DNA of 64,000 bases from contig NC_065538.1 of assembly GCF_932294415.1 (NCBI RefSeq), forward strand, positions 76,521,834 through 76,585,833, in the 5' to 3' direction. Numbering within the stretch: the stretch's first letter is position 1; each line of letters begins with the position of its first letter. The stretch is from Quercus robur (taxonomy: Eukaryota > Streptophyta > Magnoliopsida > Fagales > Fagaceae). Positions 59,311 through 64,000 of this stretch are shown in pieces. The notes below the pieces were generated by a model that was given only the letters and a program-made list of their open reading frames with translations, did not search any database and had not been told where the DNA came from. A program made the position numbers and the translations under genes.

Positions 59311-61073
59311 TCTATATATATATATTAAACTGAAACTTCTGAAACTCCCACAATTTTCCACCTCAGCATTTTTAATTTATATTTTTTTTAGACTCAAATA
59401 ATCATTAATTAGACTATAATCATTAAAAAGACTCACGTCAGGATTCAAAGCCCAAAACCCTATCTTCCCACCTCAAAACCCTAGCAAACCTATCCCTCTC
59501 TCAAGTTTAAAAAATAAACCGACCATTCCTGCAAACTTTCTCTCTCCAAACGTAGGAAAAATGCTCTGTAGCATCACCCAATTATGGCTTCAAGATTTAC
59601 CACACACCCTCATACACATGGTAAGTATTTTGCAATCAATCTTTTGCTTATCAAATCCTTGAAAGAAAAAAAAAAGAAAAAGAAAATATATTTTCTAGGT
59701 TTTTGTTTGTGATCTAATTCAACTAATTAAGATTAATAAAGCTATATTTCTTGGCTGTATTTGCTAGGTAGTGATCTTATTTCGTTATATATTTGCTAGG
59801 TAGTGATCTTTTTTTGTTATAATAAAGTTATATATTTCGTTTGTGATCTAATTCAAAAATCACAATTTAGGGTTCATGAATTAGATCACTACCATATCAG
59901 ATCCCTGAAAGAAAAAAAGAAAAGAAAATATATTTGCTAGGTTTTCGTTTGTGATCTAATTCAACTAATCGAGGTTAATAAAGTTATATTTCTTGGATGT
60001 ATTTGCTAGGTAGTGATCTTATTTCGTTATAATAAAGTTATATATTTCATTTGTGATCTAATTCAAAAATCACAGTTTAGGGTTCATGAATTAGATTACT
60101 ACCATCGAGATTAATAAAGTTATATTTCTTGGCTGTATTTGCTAGGTTTTCAGCAACAAGTTTAACTTGGCATTTTGAACCTATGGCTGAAATTTATGCT
60201 ATTCTTTGGAAGTTCAAATTTGAAATCTTTTCTTCATTCATTGTGGTTTTTCATTGAGTGATTTCTTTCTCTCTTACTCCTCTTGATGAGTTTTTCCTTT
60301 TCACTACAATTTTATCAGGTTTGGTATTTGACTAGAAGAAAGTTTTTTAGCATGAAGCACCTATTTCATTCTATTTGTCCTCACCACAAGGAAAACATTA
60401 AGGTAAGACACATAATCTATTTTAAAGTTTGAATGAAAATTACCATATCATACAAAGTACAAGAGATAAATTTTTAAAGGATGAGCTTAATTGTTTCTTA
60501 TATATAACCAAAGCCTTTGACTTTTTTTAGATATCAGCATTATTTAAATAAAAAGAAAACAAAAATTCTGATAGGACTCAAAAAGAAAAAAGAAAAAAAA
60601 AGAGACTCACGTATATATATAACTATTGGGATTCAACACAAAAGATAATGGAATTAGGTATTATAATTTTGATATTGTTCCATATTTTGAATTGTCTATA
60701 TTATTATTACTACGAGAAATTCATATTGCTACTTAAATTTGAAGCTTGGTGTGTCTTTCTCATATCATGGTCTTTGTTTATATCTTTGCAGTTTATATTA
60801 GTTTTGAGTGTGTGTATATATATAACTATTGGGAGTTTTGCTTTATTAATTGAAGAATTGCAAATTACTTTATAAGTTCCAGTAACTATGCACTTGCAAC
60901 TCAATAACGTTTTATATTAGACAATACTTCTAAACTATGGAAAGGCATCAAAGTTAAATACTTCTTCATTTTTAAAAAATATTAACTAGCAAAATGTCTA
61001 TTTACTCATTGTTGGATTTTTTTTTTTTTTTTAGTCAAAAGCTTTTCCGTGCATCACACGGATTTGTGACTAG
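59311..61073 (+). mobile_element. Non-autonomous Helitron
   Basis: The 5' end is TCTATATATATATATTAAAC directly after an A. The 3' end has a perfect hairpin CCGTG-CATCA-CACGG (61047-61061), eight bases, then CTAG, followed by T. So the insertion is A^T with no target-site duplication, as Helitrons do. No Rep/helicase. Exon-like pieces are present at 59561-59620 (ATG, 20 codons, donor GTAAGT) and 60319-60402 (28 codons between AG and GTAAGA), which join in phase. Confidence 0.9.
59697..60150. repeat. Imperfect tandem repeats inside the Helitron
   Basis: A unit with GTTTGTGATCTAATTCAACT and TTGCTAGGTAGTGATCTT recurs about two and a half times, with smaller internal repeats of AATAAAGTTATAT. Confidence 0.8.
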
Positions 61074-61080
61074 TTCCTTA

Positions 61081-62367
61081 GAGCATTAGTATTGGAGAAT
61101 GCTAATGCCAAATCTAAGGACAATTTGGCATTTTAAGCCTCAAAATGGTTTGCATCAGAGAATAGTAAACCCAACTATTGCAAATTTTTTTGCAATACTG
61201 CTACAGTACAATTCTAAAGTTAGAATTGTACTATAGCAGTATTCTAAAAAAAATTTATTCACTTTTTCTCCCAAAATTTCTCTCTCCTCTACCTCATTAT
61301 TTCAGTTCTCTTCTCTCTCTTCCTTCTCTGTTTCTCCATTTGCTCTCTCCTCTCTTCAGACCCAAACACCATTCTCCTCCCAACATCAACATCACACATC
61401 ACAATGACTCATTTTTTTCTGGTGGGTTATGATCCAGTGGTTCTGTGGTTGCTTTTTTTTTTTTTTGCTGTGATCGGTGCCTAAAGGGGTTGTGGGTTGT
61501 GATTGGGTCCGATGTTTGGGTCGTTGGTCGTGGTTGGGTCCGGTGTTTGGGTCGTGGTTGGGTTGTGGCTGAAGTGGGTTGTTGGTCGTCAGAGATCGCC
61601 AATGTTTGGGTCTGACGAGGTCATGGCGAGATCGGCATAGGTCACGGCGTGGGTCACCGCATGGTTGGCTGAAGCTTCACACGGCCTCTATCTCATCTCT
61701 CATCATGGATCGACGAGCTGAGTTTGGATCGGTGGGCTGGGATCGGTTGATGGTGGGTTTGAAACTGTGGATCTTTTGATTGGTGGGTGGATCGGTTGGG
61801 TTGATCATCGATAACTCTAATGGTGGCTCCGGTGATGATTTTTTTTGAATGGGTTTACTCTGGTGGGTTTCAAATCAGCAGCATGAGTTTCTGATCGGTG
61901 GCTTGGATTTGCTGATCGGTGGCTTAGGTGGTGGGTGTAGTGGCTGTTGTTGGCTTCAACTGGTTTGATGGCCTCTGTTAATGGTTTGATGGTTTATATT
62001 TGTGTGTGCGGCTTTGTTGATGGTTTGATGGTTTGTGTGTGTGTGGCTCTGTGTATGTGGTGATGGGTTTGGATAGGTTGATCGGTGTATCATGGGTCTG
62101 TGTGTGTGGCTCTGTGTGTTGAACCGGTGCTAGAGGTTGAGGGAGAGAGAAAAAAAATACTATTGGAAAGCCTAGGAAAATCGAATCAAAGTCTGAAAAA
62201 AAGTGACGATTGGAAAGAAATAATAAAGAAAGATTAAAAAATAATATTTTAATAAAAATAAAGTTTTGGGATGTTGAAGATATTGTAAAATGATATAGTA
62301 TAAGTAATAAAGTGGTTTTTTGAAATGGTAAAATAGAATACAGTAGCATTTCTTGATGTTGATGCTC
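61081..62367. mobile_element. PIF/Harbinger-like non-autonomous element
   Basis: Ends GAGCATTAGTATTGGAGAAT and, inverted, GAGCATCAACATCAAGAAAT are imperfect terminal repeats flanked by TTA on both sides (61078-61080 and 62368-62370), the target preference of PIF/Harbinger. The GC-richer centre (about 61430-62130) is full of GGTTGGGT and TGTGTGTGGCT-like motifs and encodes no recognisable transposase. Confidence 0.75.
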
Positions 62368-62597
62368 TTATAAACACATTCCCATGTGCGTCCTTAGGCG
62401 ATGTGGGATTCCATGAAATGTAAGAACACCCTTTTTGGGTCACTACACATATACCTTACAGCATAACCTAGTTAGAGCAACCTACACATCAAATTGCTTA
62501 TTTGAGTCAAAGAAAGAACCACAATATTTGGTAAGATGACATAGGCAAAAGGTTAATAAAGAAGTTTAAAAATATGGCATAATTTTTCATGTGTCAG

Positions 62598-64000
62598 TTA
62601 GCCACTATAACGCGGAGCATTACAAATACCCAAAAGGAAATGAACTGTACAGCTCCTTGACCCTCTGGGGAACAACAGTATCTGTTCAAAAATTTCCTTT
62701 TGCTTCTTCTCTAAGTCCCCATGGAATTCGAAATAAAATTCATCACAGATAATGACAATCCTCTCCAAAACTGACGCACTTCCAAGCAAAATCTTTACTG
62801 CATGCATCTCTTTTTCAGCTCCACGAAAGCCAAAAATTTCGATAGTCTCGAGGTTTGTCACGAAACATGAAGGCACTGGGTTCATTATCAGATCATGATT
62901 TCCACAATATGTGGGTAGGCAGACCTGCTACATGGTTACCAAAAAACACAAAATTAGCTGCAATGTTGATTCAATAGTGGTCAGGCATTATGATACAAGT
63001 TGCAGTTCAAATAATGCTACCGTCCCAAAACTAAGATAGTTAAGACATGGAGAGTTCCGGATTATGGTCAGCAGTGCCTCAAGATCAAATTCTATTGGAA
63101 ACCCACTTTCGACATTGAGACGGGTCAATTTATAAAATACAGGCAGATGGGCAAATAACTCTTTTGCATAACTGAGAACCTATGATAACAGAAAACATCA
63201 CAACCAAAAAGTTTCTGGTGAGCCTCATAATAAGCGAACAGATAAAAGGAATGGCTGCTACAAAGGGATACATTCATTCATGTAATGAGCAGTTGGAAAC
63301 ATACCTCAAGAGCATCAACATCTAGTGTCAACTTTTCCACATTACCAAGCCCGCTAAGAAGCTTAAATACACGATGAGCATCTAGGAAATGATATTCTGC
63401 GTCTCTTTTGTTCAATTGAATAGACGCATCAACTATTGAGGATGGGTTGTAGAAGCAATAATCATTTATGAGTTGACCATCAAAAGAAAAGGATTTCAAA
63501 CTAGTTCCAAAAATCACAACTTGACAACCATTAAAATCATTCTGATCATCTGCCTCAGCATTCAGGTCATCTTTATCATCATTTTCATCATCTAATAGGT
63601 AGGTATCAGTTATGAAAAACCTTTGAAGCATAGGAGAAGAGATACAAACAGCCTTGACATTTTTCCAAATGCAGTCAATTATAGATAAGTCCTCCAGGAT
63701 TGGGCAACCCGTAAAGAGCTGTTGTGTTGAATGATCATCGGAAAATATAACTTTCTCAAGAGCCAAAAACTTGAGACTAGAAAAACTAATGCTTGAAGGA
63801 AGCTTGAGAGAGTGGAACATGTGAAGTATCAATACTTCTAATGATTCACAAGTAAATAAGCAAGGCGGCAATGCTAACGGTTCTTGAAAGTTTCTAAGAT
63901 ACAGATCTAACTCTTGAACCTTATGCTTCACAACAGAACAAATCCAGGCATTAATGCGAGATGTATCATATTGCACATTACATGACACACAGAATTTTTT
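62598..64000 (-). CDS. F-box/LRR/FBD protein, gene E (5' end beyond the window)
   Basis: Near-identical duplicate of gene D. Visible exons are 63305-64000 (open to the window edge, so the N-terminus and F-box are not in view), 63021-63179 and 62598-62927, with the same TAGCAG acceptor choice as in D (alternative 62924). Leucine-rich segments and the complete FBD ending APRYSG are intact. Differences from D are a few residues, for example ALEKVIF-region identity, NKRDAEYHF for KRDAEYDF and FGFRGAEKE for FGFCGDEKE. Its 3' UTR or downstream flank is split by the nested transposons at 59190-62447. Whether the F-box is intact cannot be seen. Confidence 0.9.

Larger units (their letters stand above)
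59190..62447. mobile_element. LTR/TRIM-like element, split by a Helitron and a PIF/Harbinger-like element
   Basis: Outer ends are TATAACGATCCCGCCCC and TTTTTGGGTCACTACA, flanked by an exact CATAT duplication (59185-59189 and 62448-62452). The gene D copy near 44032-44037 shows the uninterrupted site. Without the two inserts the element is only about 205 bases, so it is a solo-LTR or TRIM-like remnant. The ends TA...CA differ by one base from the usual TG...CA. Confidence 0.8.

Noticed and set aside
61399..62349. Frames in the GC-richer centre of the PIF/Harbinger-like element
   Set aside because: Repetitive G/T-rich sequence with no transposase motifs; likely non-coding.
1..64000. CRISPR arrays, tRNA or rRNA genes, operons or ribosome binding sites
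   Set aside because: None seen; gene structure is clearly eukaryotic and the tandem repeats are microsatellites or transposon parts.

Overview
The window looks like nuclear DNA of a eudicot plant. It is AT-rich, has GT-AG introns, F-box/LRR/FBD genes, a plant-type pantothenate kinase and many plant DNA transposons and LTRs. A woody dicot such as an oak relative would fit, but I cannot fix the species from sequence alone.

Region by region. (1) 44-10297, minus: an 11-exon pantothenate kinase gene. Every exon joins in phase except for one extra base in an A7 run of exon 6. A degenerate Copia gag remnant lies in its intron 9. (2) 12.3-64 kb: a minus-strand tandem array of F-box/LRR/FBD genes. 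Five copies are substantial: A 12342-13975, B 19214-20899, C 35911-37519, D 44188-45881, and E 62598 to beyond the window end. Three are broken: 22811-23282, 33080-33235 and 51745-52027. Each full copy has three coding exons and a shared 5'-UTR intron whose acceptor lies just before the MDVS start. (3) 28699-29211 and 33926-34432, plus: two near-identical intronless J-domain-like genes with HPN in place of HPD. (4) 30.5-31.8 kb, plus: adjacent broken fragments of two unrelated host genes, a molybdenum-cofactor-sulfurase-like gene and an ABCB transporter. (5) The rest is dense, nested transposon sequence. Several elements have exact target-site duplications: MULE 9 bp, hAT 8 bp, solo LTRs 5-6 bp, PIF/Harbinger TTA and Stowaway TA. 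There is also a Helitron with A^T insertion, 3' hairpin and CTAG end.

The array grew by segmental duplication. The block from gene C's 5' part through gene D (about 36.9-46 kb) is repeated as the 51.7 kb pseudogene through gene E (51.7-64 kb), with one stretch inverted. The J-like gene was duplicated with its flanks. For several transposons the sister copy still shows the empty site, so insertions can be ordered relative to the duplications. 

The F-box proteins are expected to be substrate-recognition subunits of SCF ubiquitin ligases. The kinase is expected to start coenzyme A synthesis. I see no pathway link between them. I found no rRNA, tRNA, CRISPR or organellar genes.
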